Source: Mycogone perniciosa (taxonomy: Eukaryota; Ascomycota; Sordariomycetes; Hypocreales; Hypocreaceae). Taken from it: a stretch of 64,000 nt of DNA. This document shows positions 47,840 to 59,418 of the stretch, one piece after another. The notes under the pieces were generated by a model that saw nothing but the letters and a program-made list of their open reading frames with translations, ran no database searches and was not told where the DNA came from. Numbering within the stretch: position 1 is the stretch's first letter; the number at the start of each line of letters is the position of its first letter. Both the position numbers and the translations under genes were made by a program. The stretch is taken from contig JAOALB010000004.1 of assembly GCA_025331125.1 (NCBI GenBank), positions 372,001 through 436,000 of the forward strand. The letters are read 5' to 3'.

Positions 47840-48208
47840 TTGCGTACTTTCATTTGGCGTTTGCACATGGTCTCGTTTCTGCATCGAGATGCTGGTATGG
47901 AGATTGGTTATGAAGACACACACTAATTTACAGATACATTGCATTGTCATCCAAGTGTGCCTCAAATCGTAGCCTACTCGTATCTACATAAAAGTGTATT
48001 CCCCGCTGTGAGGACTGCCCCCTGGGCGATGTAGCGAGGAAAACGTCTCGCCAACAATATACCAATAGAAGTGAAGAAAAGAAGAATGAAGAAAGGAAGG
48101 ACAAGAAAAGAAGGGTAAGGCGCCGAACCAAAAAGGCTATGCTGGGGAGAAAAAGAAAAGGAACAAGAGGCCAAATGCAAATCGCTAAGCATGGCGTCAA
48201 GAAATTCA

Positions 48209-50326
48209 TCACATCCCTTCAAGAACAACACATAAACCGTTCTTCTGCGACGTATCCGGGTGATGATCAGGACGAACGACCTTGGATGTCGAGCGATTCG
48301 TCTCAACCGGTCGTTTCTTCTCACCAACCCCTTCAACAACTACACGGGAGCTCTTTCGATTCATCCTCCGTGGTGAACCCCCATCATCATCTGGATTGAC
48401 CAGCTTCGGCGTCGATCGATTCGTCTCAGCGAGGCGATTGCCCTCTCCCACTGCAACCCTTAGGGCTGCCTCGGTGGCAGAATTTGCCGTTCCCCGTGGG
48501 ATGTGATTCAAAGGCACGAGCATTCTCCGCTGTTGGCGTGAGATGCTGATTTGTCGAGCAATCGATATTTTCACTGCTTCGTTCAACTCATTTTTGGTTT
48601 CGTCGTCCTCTGAAGCTAAATTCTTGTCAGAGGACTGCTCTGTATGAGGCGAGAGCGGAGAACGCTGTTTCTTAATGCTCTGGGAATGGTTTGGGGGGTT
48701 TTCCGGACGACTTGGTTGCCAGTCTTGCGCCTTGAAAGCAGGCTGTTCATTTGAAGAGTTGTTGTGAGGTTCATCATGGCTCCTTGATGATGAAGTTGAA
48801 GAACCGACGCCAGGGGCAAAGTCCTTCCGGTTGAATTTGGATATGAGGCGCTCACGTTGAATCTGAGTCGTCGATGATTCAACCTTCACAGTGGCGCTTC
48901 GCGTCGGAATAACACTAGGACTAGATTTCGGCTTTGCGGCTTCCTGTCCCTGGGGAGTTGTTGGTGGAGTAAAATCCAGCTTCGCGGGAGACGTATTGGA
49001 CCGCATGCGAGCAGATGGATTCTGAGAAGTCACCGTCGGTTTGATGTCATTGGAGAAGAGGAGAAAAGTCGGAGAGTTCCTGGGCAACGAGGTTGCTCTC
49101 CGTGGTCGTGGGAGCCCAATGGTGGCAGCAGTGGCATCGGTATTCTCCTGGAACTCTCCCACAGTCGGGACGCTCAATTTGTCAAGCTTGACTTGTCTCC
49201 GGGCTGGTAACTGAGAAGGCGGTTGCTGTTGTAGTAGGCTGCTGAACATGACACTGTACCGCTCCATCTCGATGCTTGGAATGTCAACGTTTAGATACGG
49301 CACATCCAAGGGCCCATGGATCCCGAGCGTTGTCGTTTCCTCCTCATACTGACTCGACATGACAGTGATACCCTGGGCCACACTCGATATGATAATGTTA
49401 TCATGTGTCACAGGCTCTAGTATGTCACCATTCAATGACTCCGCTGATGCCAACACTGCGTGTTCCGGTTCAGGTTGGAAAGTGACAATCGGGAAATATT
49501 TTGCCGCCCTCTTATTATCTCCATTGCTTTCCACCCTTCTCCGATCCCCAAGGATGTCTTCAGGCTGCGCCGTCCCAATACTCCGTTCAGGTTGGCCATT
49601 GTTCGTAGCATCCGTTCCCAAGGCCCGTGTGCTATTGTCCTCCTGCGGCTTGGATCTCTTCGATCTTGATCTGCTGAAAGGATTCCATTTCTTGGATTTG
49701 GATCTTGCTAAACCACTTGTGTTATTGTCCCCAGCACTCCCTGTCGGGGTCGCGGGTGTCAAGACTTGAGGTCGCCATAGCACCTCTGCTGACTTGGGTG
49801 GATGAGTTGGACTTCCTAATGCCATTCCAATCTCACTCGCTCTGTATCTGTTCACGTTTGCTGATTCAGACAGCGGAGATAATACCGGGGTCGCTGTGCC
49901 CTGCGACTTTTTCGTGGGGCTTGAGGTCGTTGAATTTCCCCTGCGGATCGGAATGTGATATTGTTTGTAATTCCTTCTCTCCCACGTTCTCGTGCTGGTG
50001 GAGTGATCACCAAATGATGTCCTCGTATCCAAGGTAGATGGGTCTATCGTGCTAGAACTTGACCCATTTCTCGGACGTCCTGCGGCTGAGTCGGTTCCTG
50101 AGCCTGGAGAAGATGAAGAGGAAGAGGATTGCGTTTGGTACGGGCTCGCGTCACTGGCAGACCTCACGAGTTGTGCCGGTAGCCCTGACTTATAAGCGCC
50201 ATCTTTATCCGACCATCTGTGCGAAGCATTTCCGGATACGTGTGCCGGCTCACTAGCATGGCCCAAAGGAAACTCCGGCTTGTCCATAGCTGGTCGCTCC
50301 CCCGTTCTTCCTTTCACCAGGACCAT
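48209..50326 (-). CDS. Large disordered Ser/Pro/Thr-rich fungal protein of unknown function
   Basis: An uninterrupted 705-codon frame. Most of it is low-complexity and basic, with runs of serine and many Ser-Pro and Arg-Ser sites ('SRSRSKRSKP'). One short ordered-looking block, 'VPYLNVDIPSIEMERYSVMF' followed by 'SSLLQQQ', resembles a motif I recall in other fungal hypothetical proteins. The C-terminus contains an internal duplication: 'ETNRSTPKLV' and 'ETNRSTSKVV' about 40 residues apart. No enzyme motif, signal peptide or membrane span is visible. The composition suggests a heavily phosphorylated scaffold or regulator; that is inference. The start at 50326 is the first Met of the frame; a second Met 13 codons later is also possible. 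Confidence 0.72.
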   Translation of the reverse strand: MVLVKGRTGERPAMDKPEFPLGHASEPAHVSGNASHRWSDKDGAYKSGLPAQLVRSASDASPYQTQSSSSSSSPGSGTDSAAGRPRNGSSSSTIDPSTLDTRTSFGDHSTSTRTWERRNYKQYHIPIRRGNSTTSSPTKKSQGTATPVLSPLSESANVNRYRASEIGMALGSPTHPPKSAEVLWRPQVLTPATPTGSAGDNNTSGLARSKSKKWNPFSRSRSKRSKPQEDNSTRALGTDATNNGQPERSIGTAQPEDILGDRRRVESNGDNKRAAKYFPIVTFQPEPEHAVLASAESLNGDILEPVTHDNIIISSVAQGITVMSSQYEEETTTLGIHGPLDVPYLNVDIPSIEMERYSVMFSSLLQQQPPSQLPARRQVKLDKLSVPTVGEFQENTDATAATIGLPRPRRATSLPRNSPTFLLFSNDIKPTVTSQNPSARMRSNTSPAKLDFTPPTTPQGQEAAKPKSSPSVIPTRSATVKVESSTTQIQRERLISKFNRKDFAPGVGSSTSSSRSHDEPHNNSSNEQPAFKAQDWQPSRPENPPNHSQSIKKQRSPLSPHTEQSSDKNLASEDDETKNELNEAVKISIARQISISRQQRRMLVPLNHIPRGTANSATEAALRVAVGEGNRLAETNRSTPKLVNPDDDGGSPRRMNRKSSRVVVEGVGEKKRPVETNRSTSKVVRPDHHPDTSQKNGLCVVLEGM

Positions 50327-50955
50327 TATCGGGCTGCTAGGAGCCTACCTAATACGGGACTGTACCTCTTGGACGGCAAGTCTTGCGAGTCATGTATAGC
50401 TTTTTTGCTTTGCTTGAGTTGATTCTTGGGGAGGCGATGATCATACCGGAAATGCAAGTACGCCAGGAAGTGACCAGTCGGTTTGGAAGGAATAGTGTTT
50501 CGGATGAATGAACAGGTATCTCACGACAGGCGGAGTGAGAGGTACTCGTACGAGTAGTAACTAAGAAGCATTCCTTCATGAAATTCAAGGAGCGCAGCCA
50601 CCTTCACCCAGGCCACTCGTCAACCCCATGTTGGTAGCCGGTCTTGCAGCTTACGTACAGAGTGGGAGGGCATAACGTATGTACGAGTACGAGAATGCGC
50701 TCCAAGCGCTGAGATGATTAGTAGACAAAACGGCCGTCACCCTTCATTGCCAGGGCACCTTGGCATCGGCTTTATCATAGGACCAACCCTTGGTCCATTT
50801 TCCCATGTATTGTGGGTCTCAATGCTGTGTGTTTGAGGTTGATGATGATGAAGCAGTTTAGTCCATGTCAGGATAGTGGGCCCCCAAATATGGAGTGTCA
50901 TCGGAAACTCTGGCACTTAATGCTGGTAATACGAGTATTATGATATTGGCATATG

Positions 50956-50971
50956 TACGGAGTACTCCGTA
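50956..50971. repeat. Perfect 16-bp palindrome made of two TACTCCGTA-type motifs
   Basis: TACGGAGTACTCCGTA reads the same on both strands and fuses two inverted copies of the 9-bp motif that overlap by two bases. It lies in gene-free DNA. Confidence 0.7.
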
Positions 50972-51190
50972 ACGGTCGAGAAAAAACGTGCCATGTTATA
51001 ATTAGCAGTGCGGTTACAAGGAGCAAACTGCATGAAGCTTTCAATAGGAACGCCCGCAAGGCATCACCCGTCATCACAATCTGCCAGCAACAGTCAATTT
51101 CTGGAATTTTAAGCTACAGTATCCATTATTAGTTACCATTGATAGATTGATAAACGGTCACGCCTCTATATTATACGTCTGATATTATAC

Positions 51191-51226
51191 ATATATATAT
51201 ATATATATATCTGTGTGTGTGTGTGT
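51191..51226 (+). repeat. (AT)10 followed by (TG)n microsatellite
   Basis: Ten AT units at 51191-51210 followed by an alternating TG tract (51212-51226). It is a simple compound dinucleotide repeat in gene-free DNA, likely polymorphic between strains. Confidence 0.85.
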
Positions 51227-52600
51227 ATGTATGCTAGTATACATATAGTATCATCATGCAGAATTGAGAGTCTTGTTGCATGGCATTTGACTTGCCGCGT
51301 CCATCCAGCGCAGAGGCTGATCTGAGATCATACACGGTTTGGCACCAGACCCCTTAAAATTTTACGTGCTGGGGTGTGTGGCGCGAGTCATTTGTCTTGC
51401 TCCAAATCCTGACACAAAATGACAGCCTTACCCGTATTGCTTGTCAGCCGCAAGTCTCCTTCATCAAGGTATGGAAGCTTTTGAAACAGTTGGATGTTTG
51501 CTGGTTCTCATTTTATTACTTCCTTGGACAGCTCCAGGATGTTGTTCCCTCTGAACTGTCACTGCCAGAGTGTACGAAGTATTATCTTGAGTACCTACCT
51601 AGAAATTGATGCATTTAAACTGTCGTCACCAGTCGCGGAAATAGTGCCCGGTTCTGATGATAATATTGGTTTTATGACAGCCAATTACTACTGCTACCAC
51701 CTAGACATCTTGCATAGGTTCATAGCATCCAAAGAGATGACCGGTGTAGAGCTCCGCTCCATGCGGGTTCTCCAATTCCTAATACACCTGGTCCGATTAT
51801 GACTCCGTGACAGTCAAGGCAAAAGTTCGGTTAACTCAGTTACTTCGCCCATACCCTCTCAACACGCTGAATATGACGCAATACTTAATATCTATCAAAG
51901 CTTTCAAAAGACAGCCTACCGAGTGCACCGAACAGATATATCCAAGCTACCTACTCCGTATATCTCTGAGCATATGCTTCATAGGCTATATGTAGTATCG
52001 GACAGATAGAGGAACGCCGAAATAGGCAACTTGTTTTTTCTTCTTGGAATGAAACTCCCGCCGGGTGGCTCTAACGAGTCAACCGTTGCCACCTCGAACG
52101 ACGGCAAACGGATAGTTACTGTTGACTGTTCCCAGTCCAGGTGCTATTAATAATATTCCTACAAAGTATTAGGTACTTCGTAATAATAATAATAGTGACC
52201 TGACCACCGCATTGGAGGCGTCTCCAGCTTGTGTTCTCTGCCTGTTTTCCCAGCAATGCAACCACACAGACGTACTTCGTAGATTCTGATAGAAAACCAC
52301 TGGTGGGGTACTAATAGGCGGTCTCGCCTAAAGAAAACTCGCTGGCGGGGACCTTGTCTGCGGATTGGTCAGTGACCTGGTGCTTGGAGCCACTGGAGCT
52401 GGCGTTATATCGATGCAGAACGAGGGGCAGAGCATCTTCTTTTAACTAAACACCCAAGCAAACAAACCTCTTCCCGCCTTTTCCTTTCTCCTGCGCTGTC
52501 CTTCAGGACCCGAACAAAGAGTCGCGAATTTTCTTCTCCTCCCAACTATCCCTGGTTTGCTGTTTACTCTGTCTTCTTTGGAAGCATAAACACCGTCAAG

Positions 52601-53287
52601 ATGTCCTGGCAAGGTCTGCGCTCCCCCCTATCGTCACCCAAATAACCCCACCTTGGCAGAGCTGAACAACTAACATGGCTCGCGCACACAGCTTTCGTCG
52701 ACACCAGGTAATTCTACCCTCAGGAAGCTTGAGTTCGGGTCGAAGCTTTGGAATACTGATGGATAGAACACAGCCTTGTCAGCACCGGCCACGTCACCAA
52801 GGGCGCCATTATCAGCCGGGAAGGTAACAGCGTGTGGGCGACCTCTTCTGATCTGAAGGTATCTTTCCATCTGATAAGAGACAACTCCCGCGAAGAACTT
52901 CTTGAGTCTGACGGGGAGAGGGAAATAGCTCGAGCCCGCCGAGATGCTGGCCATCTCCAATATCCTGAACGACGATGCCGCGGCCAAGGACAAGGCCTTT
53001 GCCGATGGCCTCTACATCGCAAACCAGCGTTATGTTGTTGCCCGAATCGATGACAACATCTACGCACGATCCGTACGTCCGAACCCGCTCCATCCAACCG
53101 TTGACGATCTGTAGCAAGAACATGATGGTAGCTAACACAGACGTTGTATTAGGGCCGGGACGGTGTTGCCATCGGCAAGTCCAAAAGCGCCATCGTTATC
53201 GGTCTCCATGGCGAGACGCAAGTCGCCGGAAACACTACCAGTGTCGTCGTCGCCCTGGCAGAGCACCTGAAGAACACGGGATACTAA
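52601..53287 (+). CDS. Profilin
   Basis: Five exons (52601-52613, 52692-52707, 52774-52858, 52929-53072, 53153-53287) give 130 aa, the family length. The protein starts 'MSWQAFVDTSLVSTGHVTKG', the actin- and polyproline-binding N-terminal pattern of profilins. It continues with 'GNSVWATS', 'YIANQRYVVAR' and ends in the C-terminal helix 'TSVVVALAEHLKNTGY'. Profilin binds monomeric actin and formins and drives actin assembly at growing tips. Exons 1 and 2 are only 13 and 16 nt, so automated models may miss the N-terminus. Before exon 5 an alternative acceptor (CTAACACAG) lies a few bases upstream of the one used (TATTAG). Confidence 0.92.
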
Positions 53288-53820
53288 TTTCGACAAAAGG
53301 TCAACGATAGTGAGGGTGGCGTGGGAATGCACGGCATCAGAGGCAGAGGTGCCATGTCAACCAGCGTTTGATGACTCGGGGGCTTTCTAGTGTGGATATT
53401 GAAGCTAAGCTGCCATATGCCCTGGAGACAAAGACATCTCCTCGGCCATGAATCATTCAAGTTTCGTCTCTGAACGATTCTGCATATAACCAATCCATTT
53501 TGCCCTTCATTTGTAACCGTTTTTGACGTTGGTTACCATCTCTCTGAGTGACATCTGAATCAACCATTCGCATTTTGCAGATCCTCCAGACGTGTTCCTG
53601 ATTCATGACTGATACATAGTATTATAATACAATCAAGCAGCCTTTACCATCGGGAAGTGCAATTCAGCCAACGCCACAACACCGGTTCCGTCCTCCTGGC
53701 CAATTTATATTACTCCTTCCCTTCACCATGACAGTGTGCATCCTCTCGAATTTGCCGTCCTTTCGGCGAGTACCAGCTAATATCGTAAACTCCGTATCGC
53801 GGGTCGCGTTTTTTGCGATT

Positions 53821-54549
53821 TCATACGGGCAACTCAGCATTGCGGCGTCCAAGGCCTATCCGGTCCGCAATGAGTCCGATGTAGGGTCCGACGACAGGTA
53901 TTCCTCGCGCAAATCCAGCGATCGTACCCAGGAAATCCCCGAACAGAACGATGATGCCATATGCCTCCACCAGAAACCCGATGAATGTCCATCGTAGTAA
54001 TATCAGGGTGAGTCCCGCAAAGAAGGCGGCGGTACCTTTCGCCTTTTGTTTCCTAGCGAAGAAGAGTAATGTCTTCTGAGGACCGATAATTATCGTCAAG
54101 CCGATGAGAAAGAGGATCTAATGCGATACCAATGTGTTAGCCAGGCGGTAGCTCGAGAAGAAAGGGTTGTTTTGTTGGTTGTACATTTCCCATCGCGAGC
54201 CTACATGCAACTAGTCAGCATAAACCCTACTTTGGCCACTGGATGGAGGAGCTCTCTGCGACACTTACATGGCCCGATCAAAGAATAGCATGACTCCTCC
54301 AACGAGGAACAGGCCCCCTGAAACGAAGAATCCCCGTTAGATCTAGTGTTCCTTATGCGCCAAAGCTCTTGGCCAATGCATACCTACCGCCAGAGCAGAA
54401 TACCACCCCGATCTCTATCGCAAAAGTTAGCATCTATGATATCCAACAAGTGCATTGCCTTCGGCGTCGTGGTGCGGGAGCTGGGGATAGTAGCTCGAGA
54501 GAGGTCGATAATGGCACGTACTCTGGGTGTCAGATAGCCACATCGACAT
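53821..54549 (-). CDS. GOT1: Golgi transport protein Got1
   Basis: Five exons (54549-54522, 54414-54388, 54317-54269, 54200-54185, 54117-53821) give 138 aa, as expected for Got1. The sequence begins 'MSMWLSDTQKIGV' and has four membrane segments, including 'GGGLFLVGGVMLFFDRA', 'NILFLIGLTIIIGP' and 'FAGLTLILLRWTFIGF'. The family signature 'GPQKTLLFFARKQK' is intact. Got1 is a tetraspan protein of ER/Golgi membranes that supports COPII traffic. Exons 1-4 are all under 50 nt and exon 4 is only 16 nt. That makes this one of the most fragmented genes in the window. Confidence 0.93.
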
Positions 54550-55072
54550 CTTCGTGGGTGTTGCCTTTTTTGCTTTTGATAACGGTAAAACTGAAGGCGT
54601 AGAGTCTAGGAGAAAAGGAAGCGGTCAGATTGCAGAAAGTGGAATAATGGTATGGTAGATCAAGATGGACAATGGCGAGGTGTTGTCTGGAGTTGGTCCT
54701 GAGGACAGCATGGCGTCGCGTTCCAACTTCAAATGACATATCGAAATTTGAATAAGTTCCTAGTTAGGTTTAGCGTATTACCCCTAGTATGTAGCCATTT
54801 TTAGATCGCACCAAGAAACTTGATGTTCCAACAGTTTCAAGATACTACTACTATTAGCAGTATGAGTGGAATGCATTCTTTTGCGCTTTCTTTGTTCATT
54901 ATGATGGTGTACGAAGATAATAAATGGACGCCATGATGTGCTGCCCTCATTCACATCCACCCATCAAGCAAGTCCCTCACGAGGATCCCTCATCACCCAA
55001 ATCCAACTCCATCTTCTCACCACCTTATTTCTGGGAGGGCATTCCACTCGTCACAGGCTCTCTGCAGCGGCT

Positions 55073-56774
55073 CTATAATCCACTGCACACTTTATCCCAG
55101 AAACGATCATCTAGACAACTCTGTCCAAGTTCCGGCTCAATGCGGATGCACTCCTCCACGGCACGGTAATACGATCGAATCGGGGGGTCAGTCATGTCTA
55201 CGAACCATTGCACGGCCCGCGCGTGACGGTTCACGAATGAAACTGGAGGGTGGTTGAGTGAAAATTGTGTTTCTAGAGTCCTGAGATGCCAAATTTCGAG
55301 CAGCAGGATACCAAGTTCCAGAATGTTTGTCTTGGGATTTACTAGCCGTCGTGGCTGTGGCTTGTCGCTGAGTGTCGTGGATATGAAGACGCGTTGGAAG
55401 TCAACGTTTGGCGCCTTTTCTAGGTCACCAGGGTCCTGATCTTCTCCTCCAACCAGGAAGTAGATCATGTCTTTGGACCACGTTGTCTGTATCCACTCCG
55501 TTTGTGCTAACTGAAGCATCGCCGAGGTGATTCGGAGTGCGAGGTGCATTCGGGACTTGAGAGAAAGAGGGGGACGACCTGATGCTTCGCAAGAGAGCAG
55601 ATCTCTCAGACTCATCTTACGAAGACCTTGCGACATCGATGTGGGGGCGCATGGTGCCTCCACGATCGCGAGTCGCTTATATTTGGTGACGACAAAATCC
55701 CGAGCCTTTGTTCCTCGTCTCACCTTCTGAACAGCATCGCAGATGTTGCTGACCAGCGTCGGCTCTAGCCCAAGTGGCGTACTTCTTGTTACAACAACAG
55801 CTGGAGCTGCCGAACCTGAGGATTCGACAAGAGTCCCGGAGCTGGGAGGGTCGCCAGTGCAGCCCTCCAGTATTCGAACCGTAAATTTTGACCACAATTT
55901 GGGCTCCTCCGAGCTGTTTGCCGCCAGCATTATTGTAAAGATGATATCAGGCCCGGCGTTGTGTCTTCTATACGTGCTGGTCGTGAGATTGACTCTCTCT
56001 TCGAGGAATAGATTCACCTCGTGCCTGCGATGGCACTCCTTCCCTGCCACGCGAGAAATGGCTTGGTATAGATCAATCGCGTATTCTCTAGCCTCCCGCA
56101 ATGGCTCAACAAGATTGCCTTTAGCCAGTAACTTCGCCTTAAGTGACGGGAGGAGCGATATTGTGTTTCTGAAAGTTTTCAGAGAGTTGATAGCAAATTC
56201 AAGCATCTCAACAGTCATCTTGATCTGGGGGACTTTGAAGTTGAGCTTACATTGTGTAAGCATGGAAGGCCGGTCCGCTGGTGAGTAAAGCGATTGGAGA
56301 TGCGAAAACTCTTGGGGTGAATTTGCGATGTGATACTTCTGTTCAATGTCATCCTTAGATTTAAAAACTGCTATTGTTATATTGGACGTTTCATTCATTA
56401 CTTACATTGCCGTCAGGGACTCTCATAATTATGCTCCTTCCTATAACCTCAAGAGCTTCATGGAACATTTGAGTCGTTTCGGTGAAGGAATTCCAACAAT
56501 CTGTCCCCAGGAAGCGGCGGATGTCAGCTCTGATATCCTTGTCGTTCAGCTGTAAACGCCCCTCATCTCTTGAGTTATATATGTGTCCATGCCCACTCTT
56601 GCTAAGGGTCAACTTGATTGTGGATTGCAGAGCACTCTCGCAGATCATCAGGGTAGTTTTGAGCCGTCTATAGATGTCTTTGGCTTCGTGAACGATGTCT
56701 ACATCTTCAATGGTGCTGAGGATCGTGGGTGTCTGTTCCCCAATCACCAAACCGGCGATCTCCAATTCCTCCAT
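55073..56774 (-). CDS. DUF7580-type fungal protein with helical N-terminus, possible C-terminal frameshift
   Basis: Exon 1 is 56774-56406 and exon 2 starts at 56353 (52-nt intron, GTAAGT...CTAAG); the frame stops at 55073, giving 549 aa. Residues 1-120 are predicted helical ('DIVHEAKDIYRRLKTTLMIC'). The C-terminal half matches the DUF7580 pattern: 'LALRITSAMLQLAQTEWIQ', 'NPKTNILELGILLLEIWHL', 'YYRAVEECIRIE' and 'DRFWDKVCSGL'. Kinase-like catalytic motifs are absent. Just past the stop, another frame reads 'EPLQRACDEWNAL' and ends at 55017. That is the ending such proteins usually have, which points to a one-base loss near 55074. These proteins occur in many filamentous fungi, sometimes near NLR-type genes; function is unproven. 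Confidence 0.72.
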
Positions 56775-57041
56775 TTGGGCGGCTCGATTGCATTCATAAG
56801 AATTGGGTGATGGGAAAGAAGAATTGGACGAGATGAAAGAAGAATAGAATTGAGCGAGAGAAGACTGTAGTGTTGCACAAGGGGGCCACCAAACACGAAA
56901 TGCCTACGTTTCCATATGCAGCTTGCCGTAACGTCCTTACAAATTTTTCAGCAACAAACGATAAAAGTCCAGACAACCTCCAACTTCAATCCCTCACACA
57001 TTTGTCTCAAAGCATGGCTCAATCGAATCACTGACTGTGGG
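56775..57041. promoter_or_regulatory. 267-bp divergent promoter between the DUF7580-type and C2H2 genes
   Basis: The two start codons face away from each other with only 267 bp between them. The side next to the minus-strand gene is purine-rich on the plus strand (about 56805-56865). A shared promoter could co-express the pair. Confidence 0.5.
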
Positions 57042-58590
57042 ATGGATCAATCCCTTTGCAATGTTGGACAAAGAGTTGCGCGGTGCCTCACCGTAGTCAC
57101 AGCCAGGGCCAAGAACGAAAGATTCACGGAGTGGCCCAGGGCAAAGTTTCTTGTGGAGGCTGAAAGATTCCAACTTTGGGCTATGGATATGGGGCTCTTC
57201 ACTTCGGGCCATAGATCTTTAGACTACCGTGTCAGAGATGCAGACGACTTGAAAAGAGATTTGGAGAAGCTTTTGGATTATCTCAAAGACTCTTTGATGG
57301 AAGGTAATTCTACACGAAGCCTATGCTGGTATGTCTTGCTGATTGTTGACTCTCTTAGTTATCGATTTTGCATCCAAATCTCATTGGATTGACGGTGGTT
57401 CTAACCAGAAACCTCTTGATCAGGGCATTATTAAATCTCTCCCGAACGATGTCAAGGTTCATATAGATTCACTGTACCAGATCTCTAAACGTGTGCAGGA
57501 TCCGTCATTGAGACTCGGGCGGACAAAGGCCATCCACTACCAAGACATAAATCCCGATACCAGTGTCGATCTATTCGAGGTGTTCAAGAAGTTCGAATAC
57601 GATCATATCCGTTCCCACTTTCTGCAGTACCGCAGCTTGAGATTGCTCAACAACAAAAACATCGACCGACCTCTAGACGAAACGGCTAGCACCGACAAAC
57701 GATTGTGCGTTGAAATGCCAACACAAAAAATGGACGTATTAGAGGGGTCGGTCTCGTTCCTCATCCATCGAATAGCACAAGCAAACGTTCTGCGAAGGAA
57801 GCAATTTGCTATTTGGAGTCATCAGCACTCGGAATCAGCAAGGATCCGGGCCTATAGGGGCCTTGGCAGTACCTCCGTTGGAAATTCGGCCCCAGATCTT
57901 GAGCTCGGTAAGCAGATCTCGGAATATGACCCTTCAATCTTGGGACCGGATAAGGAGGCCATGTGCTTCCCTCCTCCACCAAGACAAAAACAGAACTGCA
58001 GTTTCTTTGAATGCCCGTATTGCTTCACTCCTTGCTCGAGTGTGCTTGGAGAAGAGAAAGCGTGGAGTTAAGATGGCCCTTGGGTTCAGGTCGTTACAGT
58101 GCAAGTTCATTAATGAGAAAGCAACAGAGCCCATCTTCTACATGACATTCGCCCATACGTCTGCACCTACGAGGACTGCGGGGAGCCAACCCAGCTGTAT
58201 GAGACTCGCGAGGACTGGATACAGCACGAGAACTCTTCCCATCGGAAGGTGTTCCGTTGCCCTGAGCACCCAGATCGGCACTTCTCCGCACTCGAATGCT
58301 TGGAACAGCATTTAGCTGAGGCACATCCTGGATATGATAGCAGTATGTCCACAATTCCTATGGGATGTTCAACTGAATCGACTCTTGAAGCGCCGAATAG
58401 ATGCTGTCCAGTTTGCAAGGTGAATCTGTGGACGGCAAGCAACCTACACGATCACATTGTGCAGCATCTGGAGCGATTTGCGTTGTTTTCATTGCCGCGA
58501 TCGATTGAATATTTAGACGACGACGATCCTGCTGAATGGGGCTCAAGCAAAGCCAATTTTGCCTCAGATGGCCTTGCTTTTGAAGATTGA
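57042..58590 (+). CDS. C2H2 zinc-finger protein of the fungal acuF-like C2H2 family
   Basis: Exons 57042-57303, 57359-58066 and 58130-58590 give 476 aa. Intron 1 has GTAATT and CTTAG; intron 2 has a weak GTTAAG donor and an AGAG acceptor. The N-terminal half is helical and unlike a known enzyme ('AERFQLWAMDMGLFTSGHRS'). The C-terminal half carries paired Cys/His motifs: 'CPYCFTPC' leading to 'HLLHDIRPYVCTYEDC', 'FRCPEHPDRHFSALECLEQH' and 'CPVCKVNLWTASNLHDHIVQH'. Fungal databases label this type 'oxidoreductase acuF-like C2H2 zinc finger', though no oxidoreductase fold is visible. It is likely nucleic-acid or protein binding. The second splice rejoins the finger that would otherwise be cut by a stop. 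Confidence 0.78.
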
Positions 58591-59418
58591 CGCAGGCAAG
58601 CCGACTTCAGTTCCCTCGTAAGGGCCCTTTCATCCTTCTCATTCTCTTCCGCTGACCACAGTTTTCAAGACATCGATGGGGGGCGTTAGGGGTGCATTTG
58701 TTCTTAGGCGAGATGACATTGTGACCAGTGAAAGTCATCGTCTACACTCGACATTATCCTCGATAACAATACAAATCGCATGTTTTACTTGACACTAGTG
58801 ATCTGAATGATTAGATGCTCAACACGAGAGGTGAAAGGGATTTCCGCGCACTTTCGCTATGGTGGCCCATCGAACCGATGCTCAACAACCGCATTTGGTG
58901 TTCTGAAGGAGGTCAGACTCAATGACACACATCTTTCAATAAAGGATCTTTGTCGCACAATGAAAGCATCTGACCGATTTGGGCGTGGTATTGAACTTCT
59001 TTGACGAATTGCCTTTGATGAAAGGACAGCTGGCCAAGTCACAATGGGGCTATTTTCTCCTCTTTGTCCCAAAGGAATGCGCACCTCCCCTGATTAGTTC
59101 CAGTTCCGATCTGGAGTCAAGGACACTGGGTTACTTGACTGCAATGTTCCAAAGGCGTCCCGAGGACTGTTGACATTCCGTAGCACTCACCTAAACTAAG
59201 GAATTACCGAAAGCGAAACACACACACATCCTTTCAACTGACGCCACAAGCAGATCCAAGAGTCTCTTACTTGCCCTAAGCGATTTGTTTCTCAATATAT
59301 AACGAGATGGGGACTCTTAGAACTCGTCGGTTTGATTTAGAACACCATCAGTCACTCGGCTTGCATATCCTTCTCTCCTCCTTGCACCAGATCTCAACAC
59401 TCCGAGTCAGAATATAAA
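58591..59418. other. Intergenic, no gene supported
   Basis: About 830 bp between the zinc-finger gene and the small helical protein gene. Frames of 60-75 codons at 58807-59173 overlap in different phases and show nothing recognisable. The last 100 bp are the likely promoter of the next gene. Confidence 0.45.

Larger units (their letters stand above)
50327..52600. other. Intergenic, no gene supported
   Basis: About 2.3 kb upstream of the profilin gene. It contains a 16-bp palindrome (50956-50971), a dinucleotide microsatellite (51191-51226) and a TACTCCGTA motif at 51952-51960. Frames at 51376-51995 overlap in different phases with no domain. The last 150 bp are CT-rich, the profilin leader. 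Confidence 0.5.

Noticed and set aside
54924..55169. Plus-strand frame of 81 codons with His/Pro-rich start
   Set aside because: Overlaps the 3' end of the DUF7580-type gene on the other strand and has no independent support.
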